Shown here one piece after another: positions 6,697 to 13,362 of a DNA stretch of 13,362 nt (position 1 is the stretch's first letter; each line of letters opens with the position of its first letter). Origin of the DNA: Stenotrophomonas maltophilia (lineage in GTDB: Bacteria > Pseudomonadota > Gammaproteobacteria > Xanthomonadales > Xanthomonadaceae). The stretch covers positions 1-13,362 of the forward strand of contig DGIP01000204.1 of NCBI GenBank assembly GCA_002386405.1, written 5' to 3'. The notes under the pieces were generated by a model. That model saw only the letters and a program-made list of their open reading frames with translations, ran no database searches and was not told the DNA's origin. The position numbers were made by a program, and so were the translations under genes.

Positions 6697-6756
6697 CTAT
6701 GGTTTTCATCATAAAGGACCATAATTCTGACCGCTCCTCTGAACGGCAGCCTCAGC
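6651..6756. repeat. AT-rich nested palindrome of about 106 bp
   Basis: The outer arms GCTGAGGC (6655-6662) and GCCTCAGC (6749-6756) are perfect inverted repeats. Inside, a 19-bp arm at 6665-6683 is complementary to 6710-6728 at 16 of 19 positions (including GAATTATGG and CTTTATG), around a 26-bp centre that repeats the half-site CTATGG/CATAAC. The 60 bases at 6661-6720 have only 23 G or C, against about 70% in neighbouring core genes. It could be a repressor operator array, a small non-autonomous mobile element or a scar of an insertion end. No second copy occurs in the window. Confidence 0.55.
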
Positions 6757-7024
6757 GCGGCATCCGCCGCATCCATTGCGGCCAGCGACTCGGGCGAAAA
6801 GCGTCACTTCGCTTGATCGAAATTATCAACGAGTTCTAGCGGTGCGATTGACGCCGTATCGGGTGGGTCGCCCAGACGCCCATGTTCCGGTCCTTGGTCG
6901 GCAATCGCCGCTACAGCCGCGGCGGCAACGCACGCAAACACCATCGGACAGCAGTGCTGCGTTGAGACAATGCTCAATGCCCCGGACCGCGCATGGCCCG
7001 TTGCACAGATGGAGGTTCGCGAGC

Positions 7025-7543
7025 ATGTCAGTACAGGGAGAGTACGAGCTGGCTGCTCGCTTTCAGAAGCTTGTTGAATCCGTGGATGATTCACGGCGTA
7101 AGAGTGACGCGGATGCCTCTGCTTTTGCGTACCTACTGACCCCCAAGCAGGCCGACGAAATCGACAGGGTCTGCGACGAAAACAGGTGGGAACGGGTGAA
7201 CTGCTACGCGATCATGATCAAGCCTGGCTACATCCGGCACGTAATCGCAGCTCGCAAAGACAAAGATGGTCTTTCAATGGCCGAAATCGCAACCATCGTT
7301 GCGAAGGCATATAGCCCGCGAAGCCTGTTGCGGTTCAATCCCCCAAGCGGTGAGGCCAGCTACGATAGGAGAAGTGACCGTCAGTCGGTAATTCTCAACA
7401 CTCAACAAAAAGTGCTGCTACGTGGAACGCCGTACTATGCCACCGCGATCCTGGAGATCCGAATCGAGGGCTCCAGAAGGTACTTGGCCCCGGTGACGTG
7501 CTATCACGCGACCGAGGCCAAGAAACGCAGAATACTGAAGTGA
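7025..7543 (+). CDS. Hypothetical protein, possible BECR-fold nuclease-like domain
   Basis: I do not recognise this 172-residue protein with certainty. The ATG at 7025 is preceded by GGAGG with 9-bp spacing, which decides the start although the frame is open back to 6776. No signal peptide or membrane segment is visible. After a charged helical N-terminus (1-35), the C-terminal part (about 62-172) reads as a helix with IRHVIAAR (70-77), a second helix MAEIATIVAKAY (85-96), then beta-rich segments QSVILNTQQKV (120-130), YYATAILEIRI (137-147) and RYLAPVTCY (152-160). That order resembles small phage/toxin nucleases of the Barnase-EndoU-ColicinE5/D-RelE (BECR) class; this is inference from layout only. 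G+C is low (27/60 at 7381-7440), consistent with recent acquisition. It converges on kptA across a 357-bp gap with no partner gene beside it. Confidence 0.7.
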   Translation: MSVQGEYELAARFQKLVESVDDSRRKSDADASAFAYLLTPKQADEIDRVCDENRWERVNCYAIMIKPGYIRHVIAARKDKDGLSMAEIATIVAKAYSPRSLLRFNPPSGEASYDRRSDRQSVILNTQQKVLLRGTPYYATAILEIRIEGSRRYLAPVTCYHATEAKKRRILK

Positions 7544-7900
7544 CTACGTAGGAAGGACGGCCTCACTGGCAGGTTTCCACACTCAAGTGAACAACCCATC
7601 CGCCAGCAATTTCCCTTCATGTGCCCCTTGAGAGGCTTCGCAGCTCCGCCGACAAATTTTCTGCTGTCTGCGTAGTCAAGTTAACTATAGCTGCCGGGAG
7701 AGGCCCCTTCAAGCGTCACCAATATCCGGTGCGCAAAGCTTCGGACTCGATCGCACCACGTCGCAATACTTGGTGAGATTGACCGTTTTTGATGGCTCTG
7801 TTCCCTGCCGCAATGTCGGCAATCGACCCTGACGGCTGTAGGAGAGCCTGGGTTGATCGCCCTACCAGAGGATTGCTGGCCTCGGGATACAGCAGTTCCG
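7544..7900. other. 357-bp convergent intergenic gap, no feature recognised
   Basis: This gap lies between the convergent 7025-7543 gene and kptA. I see no supported ORF, no T-tailed hairpin for either gene, and no repeat shared with the rest of the window. A minus-strand GTG-initiated frame (7681-7908) lacks a ribosome-binding site and plausible protein character. Base composition is intermediate (34/60 G+C at 7621-7680). Confidence 0.5.
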
Positions 7901-8449
7901 CTACACACTGTGCTTTACGAACTCCCTCGGCACGTGGTCAGTCAGCCAGACGCCATTGTCAGCCTGGAAGAACGTATAGCCCTGTTGATGCATGCGAAGC
8001 GCATCAACTGTCAGCACGATGGGACTGCCGTAACGCTGGCCAACGGTCGTGGCGGTGGTGGTGTCCTCGGAAAGGTGCACATGGTGTCGCTGGCCCGGAC
8101 GCAGCCCTTCCGCCAGGATCGACTCAAGGTTCCGCGTCGCCGTTCCGTGGTAGAGCAGTGCAGGGGGAACCTTGGCAATGTGCTGTATGGCAACGCTATC
8201 GGTGGAGTGGCCTTGCACTGCACGAATGCGGCTGTTGTCATCGGAGAGCGTGAAGCGCTTCTTGTCGTTCGTGCTCACGATCTGCTGGATAAGTGCCAGA
8301 TTCAGCTCTCGGCCGGCGGACGTTACGCCGGCGATCAGTGCATCAACGTCAGCCCACCCTTCGGCGTCCAGCGTCAGCCCGACAGCCTCGGGCTGATGAC
8401 GCAGTACGTAGCTGAGGAACTTGCTGGTCTCTGTGAGTTGCTTTGTCAT
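7901..8449 (-). CDS. kptA: RNA 2'-phosphotransferase, KptA/Tpt1 family
   Basis: This 182-residue protein belongs to the Tpt1/KptA family, NAD+-dependent enzymes that move an internal RNA 2'-phosphate to NAD+, releasing nicotinamide and ADP-ribose 1'',2''-cyclic phosphate. In eukaryotes this finishes tRNA splicing; most bacteria lack such splicing, so the bacterial substrate is unknown. The N-terminal winged-helix half shows SKFLSYVLRHQPE (9-21) with catalytic-type Arg17-His18, followed by GLTLDAEGWADVDALI (24-39). Then come RIRAVQGHS (74-82) with Arg76, LYHGT (99-103) and RHHVHLS (121-127) with Arg121, matching the family's Arg-His-Arg-Arg set, and near the end NGVWLTDHVP (165-174). Length is normal and nothing key is missing. 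The ATG at 8449 has an AAGGA site 9 bp upstream and lies 12 bp after the DUF4291 gene. Confidence 0.93.
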   Translation of the reverse strand: MTKQLTETSKFLSYVLRHQPEAVGLTLDAEGWADVDALIAGVTSAGRELNLALIQQIVSTNDKKRFTLSDDNSRIRAVQGHSTDSVAIQHIAKVPPALLYHGTATRNLESILAEGLRPGQRHHVHLSEDTTTATTVGQRYGSPIVLTVDALRMHQQGYTFFQADNGVWLTDHVPREFVKHSV

Positions 8450-8461
8450 CTGTCTATTTCC

Positions 8462-9037
8462 TTAAGCCGGCGTGTACGCTGATTCAATTGGCAGCACTGC
8501 CATGGCCTCATCCAGTCTTTCTTCCCGTACCAACCTGCAGATCCGATGAGCCAGCGGCGTGACATCGGTGACACGCTGGATCCACTCCCCGGTGTACAGG
8601 CGCACGGCCTCGCCACGCAGTCCGATCTGGATGGCGCGGTGCTCCAGCGGCCGGTGGTGCAGGTCACGCTCCGGGTCCCATTGCACGCGGACCGGTGAGC
8701 GGCTCTTGAGCGCCTCCCATTCCTGTGCGTCCATACCCGGTTCGGGGTGGCTGGCACAGCCGTGAGCCAGCGCCCATGCGAAACCCGCATGGGTGATGTC
8801 GATGGCCAGGATGCGCGACTGACCCGGATCTTTGTAGCCCCATCCAGCGCGATACATCATCCATAGGAAGGAGGGCTTGATCCATGTCATCCGCTCCATC
8901 TTGAAGGGCGGGGCGACAAAGGTCTGGTGCTTGAGGGCGCTGTCGGCGATGGTGTCCGAGTAGGCCTGGTAAACGCGAAGGGTGGAACCGTCGTACTGGG
9001 CGCGGATCTGCCGCGCCGGAAGCGTTGTCGTTGTCAT
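8462..9037 (-). CDS. DUF4291 family protein
   Basis: This 191-residue protein matches the uncharacterised DUF4291 family throughout: RQIRAQYDGSTLRVYQAY (9-26), RMTWIKPSFLWMMYRAGWG (49-67), ILAIDIT (76-82), PVRVQWDPERD (115-125), RAIQIGLRGEAVRLYTGEWI (134-153) and a C-terminal LPIESAY (182-188). The family is full length, cytoplasmic by appearance, and has no published activity known to me. The ATG at 9037 is set by an AAGGAG ribosome-binding site 4-5 bp upstream and by the RQIRA block that opens the family; the same frame stays open to 9373, but those residues have no family match. It is the first gene of a two-gene operon with kptA (12-bp gap), which hints at an RNA-related role as an inference. 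Confidence 0.9.
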   Translation of the reverse strand: MTTTTLPARQIRAQYDGSTLRVYQAYSDTIADSALKHQTFVAPPFKMERMTWIKPSFLWMMYRAGWGYKDPGQSRILAIDITHAGFAWALAHGCASHPEPGMDAQEWEALKSRSPVRVQWDPERDLHHRPLEHRAIQIGLRGEAVRLYTGEWIQRVTDVTPLAHRICRLVREERLDEAMAVLPIESAYTPA

Positions 9038-9389
9038 CTCGCTCCTTATAGCCAAGCTGGCGCAGCCGGTCGCCCAGCGGGCGACGGGCGGTCGTTTGCA
9101 TTGGATCATCGGCGGTGCCGCGACCATCGATTCCTCTCGGGTATCAGGCCGGACGAATGCTGCTGGACATGCATCATTGGCGGGCTGAGGAACGTACCGT
9201 CGTACCCAGCGAAGCTTGGATTGATTGTTACTACTGAACCCTGCTCCTCCATATGCGGAGACTGTTGGTAGCTGCGCTTTCAGCGCCATATGCGTCATCG
9301 AGAAGGTTTTGCCTACCGAAGTCCGGAAATCAAGAGGCACAAACAATTTCCCATCGCTGGCAGCGGCGCGCATGGTGTGTTCCGGAGCG

Positions 9390-9496
9390 TAGAAACTCCA
9401 AAAACACGAGAATTGGATGTCCTGCGTCGGGAGGGTGGCTAATACAACACCCTCGTGGAAATACGCCCGCCGAGTTTTCGTGTTTTACGGTTTCTA
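9390..9496. repeat. 27-bp imperfect inverted repeats flanking a hairpin, upstream of symE
   Basis: The left arm (9390-9416) begins TAGAAAC and contains AAAACACGA; the right arm (9470-9496) reads the same on the minus strand, with about 22 matches allowing one single-base shift. Between them GAGGGTG (9431-9437) and CACCCTC (9448-9454) form a 7-bp stem with a 10-nt loop. In addition GTCGGGAGG (9426-9434) is complementary to CCTCCCGAC (9498-9506). The interlocking arms suggest alternative RNA folds or protein sites in the symE leader, or the footprint of an antisense RNA. Confidence 0.65.
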
Positions 9497-9507
9497 ACCT
9501 CCCGACT

Positions 9508-9528
9508 CCCTCGCCATCCCGGCGAGGG
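9508..9528 (+). promoter_or_regulatory. Hairpin just upstream of the symE ribosome-binding site
   Basis: CCCTCGCC (9508-9515), loop ATCCC and GGCGAGGG (9521-9528) form a perfect 8-bp stem ending 10 bp before the GGAGG of symE. There is no T-run, so it is more likely a 5'-UTR structure affecting translation than a terminator. Confidence 0.55.
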
Positions 9529-9550
9529 ACCTTCCTGCTGGAGGCATACC

Positions 9551-9904
9551 ATGAAAAGGCAACGACCCGACGACAGCTACAACGACTACCCTTCCCAATC
9601 CGCGATTGCCCGGCGCGCACGCGAACGCCGCGCGCAACCCGCGCCGTGCACGCCACCCGCGCACTTCCACGAAGAGCTGAAGGTTCCCTACCTCAAGATC
9701 CGCGGGCAGTGGCTGCGGCAGATGGGCTTCAACGTGGGCCGCAAGCTGCAGATCGAAGCCTGCGCCGGCGTCATCACCATCAAGCTGCTGGGCACGAGGG
9801 CAGTGGAAGATCCACGGGTGCCCAGGTTCGTGGAGCGCACGATCTTCCACGGCGAGGTCAACTCTGACCTGGGGCAGTTCCTTCCCGAGGACGTCATCCC
9901 ATGA
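9551..9904 (+). CDS. symE: SymE family toxin
   Basis: This 117-residue protein carries a SymE-type domain (about 45-80: VPYLKIRGQWLRQMGFNVGRK then a short beta hairpin AGVITIKL). SymE proteins have an AbrB-like fold; E. coli SymE is an SOS-induced RNA-cleaving toxin controlled by LexA, Lon and the antisense RNA SymR. The N-terminal 40 residues are basic and low-complexity (RRARERRAQP), and the C-terminal tail (81-117) is an extension without a recognised domain. The ATG at 9551 follows GGAGG with 8-bp spacing. I see no clear LexA box. The stop overlaps the next gene's start by 4 nt, an arrangement not found in E. coli, and the leader is strongly palindromic. Family confidence is high; toxicity here is inferred. 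Confidence 0.85.
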   Translation: MKRQRPDDSYNDYPSQSAIARRARERRAQPAPCTPPAHFHEELKVPYLKIRGQWLRQMGFNVGRKLQIEACAGVITIKLLGTRAVEDPRVPRFVERTIFHGEVNSDLGQFLPEDVIP

Positions 9905-10131
9905 AGAAGCAGGTCTACTTACGGGTGAAGGTGGACCCCGCTCTACGCCGGGCATTCCAGCTCTCCGCGTGGCGCAGCGAACGATCGCCTGCCTACGTGC
10001 TCCGGTCGTTGATCCAGAACTGCGTGTCCCTGGATCGGAACCTCAATGGCCTTGATATCGAGGTCTGGGGCGATTCCTTCCCGCTGGAAAATGAAGCGGC
10101 GAACCAGCCGAACCACCCCCGCCAGCGGTGA
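9901..10131 (+). CDS. Small protein, likely ribbon-helix-helix DNA-binding, coupled to symE
   Basis: This 76-residue protein starts at the ATG that overlaps the symE stop (ATGA), so the two are translationally coupled. The N-terminal half reads as a ribbon-helix-helix fold: a short beta strand QVYLRVKVD (4-12), helix PALRRAFQLSAWRSE (13-27), the turn RSPAYV (28-33) and a second helix VLRSLIQNC (33-41). Arc/CopG-type proteins of this size are commonly autoregulators or type II antitoxins. The tail (42-76) is acidic and proline/asparagine-rich, a form often seen in antitoxin segments that wrap a toxin. Partnering with SymE is inferred from the overlap. Confidence 0.7.
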   Translation: MKKQVYLRVKVDPALRRAFQLSAWRSERSPAYVLRSLIQNCVSLDRNLNGLDIEVWGDSFPLENEAANQPNHPRQR

Positions 10132-10360
10132 AACGACAGCAACGCCACTTCTACTCAGATCGCGTTGCCATGTAAGTGTTCGCACCACGCACCACTGCAA
10201 ATCCGGTCACGGGCCCGTCTCCGGCACGCTCAGCACCCTATCCTGGTCGGTCTCCTTGCGCCGGCACGGGATGAATTCCCTCGCCGAACCGGGCACGTCA
10301 CATCCAGCCCGCCCACTCGTCATGGCATGCTGAGACCCTTCAATCCAGGATGCGATCGAA
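10132..10360. other. 229-bp gap at the right end of the accessory region
   Basis: This gap lies between the RHH gene and the hydrolase operon and holds no supported ORF, repeat or terminator. It must contain the promoter of the hydrolase-natAB operon, but I see no good -35/-10 pair. An AGGA about 10 bp before the hydrolase ATG is the only clear signal. Confidence 0.45.
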
Positions 10361-11868
10361 ATGCGACTTTCCTGCCGTCCCCTGGCCACCAGTGCGGCGT
10401 TGCTGCTGCTGGCGGCCTGCCAGGCCACTCCGGAGGCACCCCCGGAAGCGGCTGAGCGCCAGTACGGAACACTGACGTTCAAGCCCTGCACCCTTACCAG
10501 CGCCCAGGCCAGCAACAACGTGGAAGCCGAGTGCGCCACGCTGCAGGTGCCCGAGAACCCCGATGCGCCCACTGGCCGCAAGATCGGGCTCAACATCGCC
10601 CTGCTGGATACCGCCAACGAAGGCGAGGGCAAGCAGGACCCGGTGTTCTTCCTGGCCGGCGGGCCGGGCCAGTCGGCCACGCAGGTGGCGGCCATCATCA
10701 ACCAGTCGCTGCGCGACGTGCGCAAGAAGCGCGACATCATCCTGGTGGACCAGCGTGGCACCGGCAAATCCAACCCGCTCAGCTGCGTGGATGCCGAGGG
10801 CAAGGAGCTTTCGTTCGACGAGAACGCGGCGGCCACGCCCGAGGTGATCGCCGAGTTCGCCACCCGCTGCGCTGCCGCGCTGGTCGACCGTGCCGACACC
10901 CGCTTCTACACCACCACCCAGGCCATTGGTGACCTGGATGCCGTGCGTGCAGCGCTGGGCGTGGACAAGATCAACCTGGTCGGCGGTTCCTACGGTACCC
11001 GCGTGGCCCAGCAATACGCCGCGCGCTTCCCGCAGCACACCCGTGCGGTGGTCATCGACGGGGTGGCGCCGAACGACCTGGCGGTGGGCGGCGATTTCGC
11101 CAACACCTTTGAATCTGCGATCGAGCTGCAATCCGCGCAGTGCCGCAAGGACCCGGCCTGCGCCAAGCGCTTCCCGGTCGACACCCGCACCCAGCTGCGC
11201 AACGTGATGACCACGTTGGCCAAGGCCCCGGTGGAGGTGGAATACCGTGACCCGGGCACCGCTGCGGTACGCCGCGACCCGGTCAGTGCCAACACCGTGA
11301 CCAGCCTGGCCTTCATGTTCTCGTACATGCCGGAACTGTCCTCGCTGCTGCCGGTGGTGCTGGACGAAGCCGCGCAGGGCCGCTACGCGCCGCTGATGTC
11401 GCTCAACAGCCTGGCCACCCGCAACATGGCTGGGCAGATGAACCAGGGCATGCAGTGGTCGGTGATCTGCGCCGAAGACGCCGACCGCTACCAGGAAGCC
11501 CCGGCCGGCGACCGCATTCTGGGCCCGGAAGTGGCGCGCATGTTCTTCGCCGCCTGCCCGGTGTGGAACGTGGGAACTCGCCCGAAGGACTTCACCGCGC
11601 CGCTGAGCACCGACGTGCCGGTGCTGCTGCTGTCGGGCGAGTTCGACCCGGTCACCCCGCCGCGTTACGCCGAGCAGGTGCTCAAGCACCTGCCCAACGG
11701 CCGCCACATCGTGGCCAAGGGCCAGGGCCATGGCACGCTCGGTGCCGGCTGCATGCCGCGCCTGCTGGCGCAGTTCATGGACAAGGCCGACGCCAAGGCA
11801 CTCGACGCCTCCTGCCTGGATACCCTCACCGCGGTGCCGGCCTTCACCTCGTTCAACGGATGGGAACC

Positions 11869-11872
<4 letters not shown>
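10361..11872 (+). CDS. Lipoprotein alpha/beta hydrolase, S33 (tripeptidyl-aminopeptidase-like)
   Basis: This 503-residue alpha/beta hydrolase has a bacterial lipoprotein signal: basic start MRLSCR, hydrophobic run SAALLLLAAC and lipobox cysteine Cys20, so it is probably anchored on the periplasmic side. The oxyanion segment FFLAGGPGQS (96-105) and VDQRGTGKSNPL (129-140) are typical of the proline iminopeptidase/TAP group. The triad is Ser210 in GGSYG (208-212), Asp429 in SGEFDPVTPP (425-434) and His457 in GQGHG (454-458), the last two in the C-terminal TAP-like domain. Members release N-terminal amino acids or short peptides, but the substrate here is unknown. The ATG at 10361 has AGGA about 10 bp upstream and gives the signal peptide its correct position. 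Its stop overlaps natA by 4 nt, so it is co-expressed with the ABC exporter. Confidence 0.9.
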
Positions 11873-12611
<739 letters not shown>

Positions 12612-12615
<4 letters not shown>

Positions 12616-13362
12616 GCGCGTTTGCCACGTTGTTGACCGTCATGCGCAAGGAACTGCGCGACCTCTCGCGTGACCGCCGTACCTTGGCGCTCACCCTGCT
12701 GCTCGGGCCACTGCTGTACCCGGTGCTGATCCTGGGCATGGGCAAGCTGGCCGAGACCCGCTTCAAGACCCAGATCGACACCCCGCTGGACATTCCGACC
12801 ATCGGCCGCGAGCACGCCCCCAACCTGGTGCGCTTCCTGGCTTCGCAGGGACTCAACGCGGTGGACCCGCCGAAGGACCTGACCGCTGAGATCCGCGACC
12901 AGAAGATCGACATCGCGCTGCGTATCAGCCCGGAGTTCGGCAAGGACTGGGCAGAGGGCCGGCCGGCACTGGTGGAGATCGTGCAGGACAGCACCCGCCG
13001 CGATGCCGATATCCCCACCGCGCGCCTGAAGGCGGCGCTCACCGGCTACAGCCAGCAGGTGGGCGCGCTGCGGCTGCTGGCGCGCGGTATCGACGCGCAG
13101 GTGGCACGCCCGCTGGACGTGGCCACCCAGGACCTGGCCACGGCCGAGGCCAAGCGCGGTGTGATGCTGTCGCTGCTGTTGCCGATCCTGCTCACCATCA
13201 CCTCGTTCCTGGGCGGTGCCTACCTGGTGATGGACACCACTGCGGGCGAACGTGAGCGGCAGTCGCTGGAGCCGTTGCTGGCCACCCCGGCCCGGCGCAG
13301 CGCCATCGTCAGCGGCAAGATCGCTGCGGCCTGCGTGGTGGGCGTGGTGTCGCTGCTGCTCA
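12612..13362 (+). CDS. natB: ABC-2 permease, NatB-type, N-terminal 250 residues (cut by window edge)
   Basis: The frame opens at ATG 12612, overlapping the natA stop, and runs off the window after 250 codons and one base. It begins with a cytoplasmic MRKELRDLSRDRRT stretch (11-24), a first membrane segment (about 26-43), a large probably periplasmic domain (about 45-180), and a second membrane segment (about 184-207). The loop AGERERQSLEPLLATPARR (211-229) is the hallmark of NatB/ABC-2 permeases at the ATPase contact, and a third membrane segment starts near 236. It pairs with NatA as the membrane subunit. Whether the gene also carries a CPBP protease fusion, as some relatives do, cannot be seen. 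Confidence 0.87.

Larger units (their letters stand above)
6283..7024. other. 742-bp intergenic stretch at the left of the accessory region
   Basis: Between the reductase stop and the next well-supported gene there is no gene I can call with confidence. It holds a possible promoter and small RNA ending in a strong terminator (6335-6477), a small antitoxin-like ORF (6502-6696) and an AT-rich palindromic block (6651-6756). From 6757 to 7024 I see no coding signal in any frame, only a short TTGAG/CTCAA inverted repeat (6962-6966/6973-6977) about 50 bp before the next gene, which could be an operator or chance. Confidence 0.5.
9038..9550. other. 513-bp divergent gap before symE, with palindromic leader
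   Basis: This gap separates the DUF4291 gene (-) from symE (+). From 9038 to about 9389 I find no gene I can support; the minus-strand frame continues in phase with DUF4291 up to an ATG at 9373 but its product is unfamiliar. From 9390 to 9528 the DNA is crowded with inverted repeats, listed separately, likely belonging to symE control. Confidence 0.5.

Noticed and set aside
6485..6712. Minus-strand ORF starting inside the AT-rich palindrome (MMKTIVMIS...)
   Set aside because: After the first dozen residues the product has no plausible fold, runs through the terminator hairpin, and lacks a ribosome-binding site.
6776..7024. Upstream in-frame extension of the 7025-7543 gene
   Set aside because: It is Arg/Pro-rich and unlike the rest of the protein; the GGAGG site fits the ATG at 7025 only.
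7681..7908. Minus-strand 75-codon frame with a CRHC motif downstream of kptA
   Set aside because: GTG start, no ribosome-binding site, no further zinc-binding residues, and it overlaps the kptA end.
5510..7911. A 12-base direct repeat, GCTACACACTGT, at 5510-5521 and 7900-7911
   Set aside because: Several 12-base matches are expected by chance in 13 kb, and the positions (fpr leader, end of kptA) give no sensible attachment-site pair.
9426..9506. Integron attC site
   Set aside because: Inverted repeats and a CTAAC motif are present, but there is no proper RYYYAAC/GTTRRRY core pair and no integrase gene or cassette array.
10340..11731. 463-codon minus-strand ORF opposite the hydrolase gene
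   Set aside because: It is antisense to a clearly assigned alpha/beta hydrolase, its product is rich in His/Arg/Gln as expected for reverse frames of G+C-rich genes, and it has no recognisable domain.

Overview
The window looks like chromosome from a high-G+C gammaproteobacterium of the Xanthomonadaceae, most likely Stenotrophomonas. The core genes are about 70% G+C (a hand count of one 60-base line in tatD gives 43/60). Several gaps carry short GTAG-headed palindromes of the kind described in Stenotrophomonas maltophilia as SMAG/REP elements. Gene order and protein sequences also fit this group. No database search was possible, so the genus is an inference.

Layout. Positions 1-834 (-) hold the N-terminal part of the RNA helicase-like gene hrpB, divergent from tatD (916-1728, +). 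tatD converges, across a pair of inverted GTAG palindromes, on a four-gene minus-strand run transcribed from about 5475 leftward: yadG (ABC ATPase), yadH (ABC-2 permease), a panE-like ketopantoate reductase and a YeeZ-like NAD(P)-binding epimerase. A divergent promoter region (5428-5532) separates this run from a ferredoxin-NADP+ reductase (5533-6282, +).

From about 6283 to about 10131 the character changes. G+C falls (hand counts of 23/60 at 6661-6720, 27/60 at 7381-7440, 34/60 at 7621-7680), intergenic gaps are long, and the genes are accessory. This stretch holds a strong intrinsic terminator that may end a small RNA, a small antitoxin-like ORF running into an AT-rich palindrome, an unrecognised 172-aa protein, a DUF4291-kptA operon on the minus strand, a heavily palindromic leader, and a symE-RHH gene pair overlapping by 4 nt. 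Several of these families act on RNA (KptA is an NAD+-dependent RNA 2'-phosphotransferase, SymE an SOS-type RNA-cleaving toxin), so I read the region as a toxin/RNA-repair island. The DUF4291-KptA pair and the SymE-RHH pair are the best candidates for under-described systems.

From 10361 to the right edge, core-like DNA resumes with a tightly coupled operon (4-nt ATGA overlaps at both junctions): a lipoprotein alpha/beta hydrolase, a NatA-type ABC ATPase and a NatB-type permease cut by the window edge. I found no rRNA, tRNA, CRISPR array, integrase or transposase gene.
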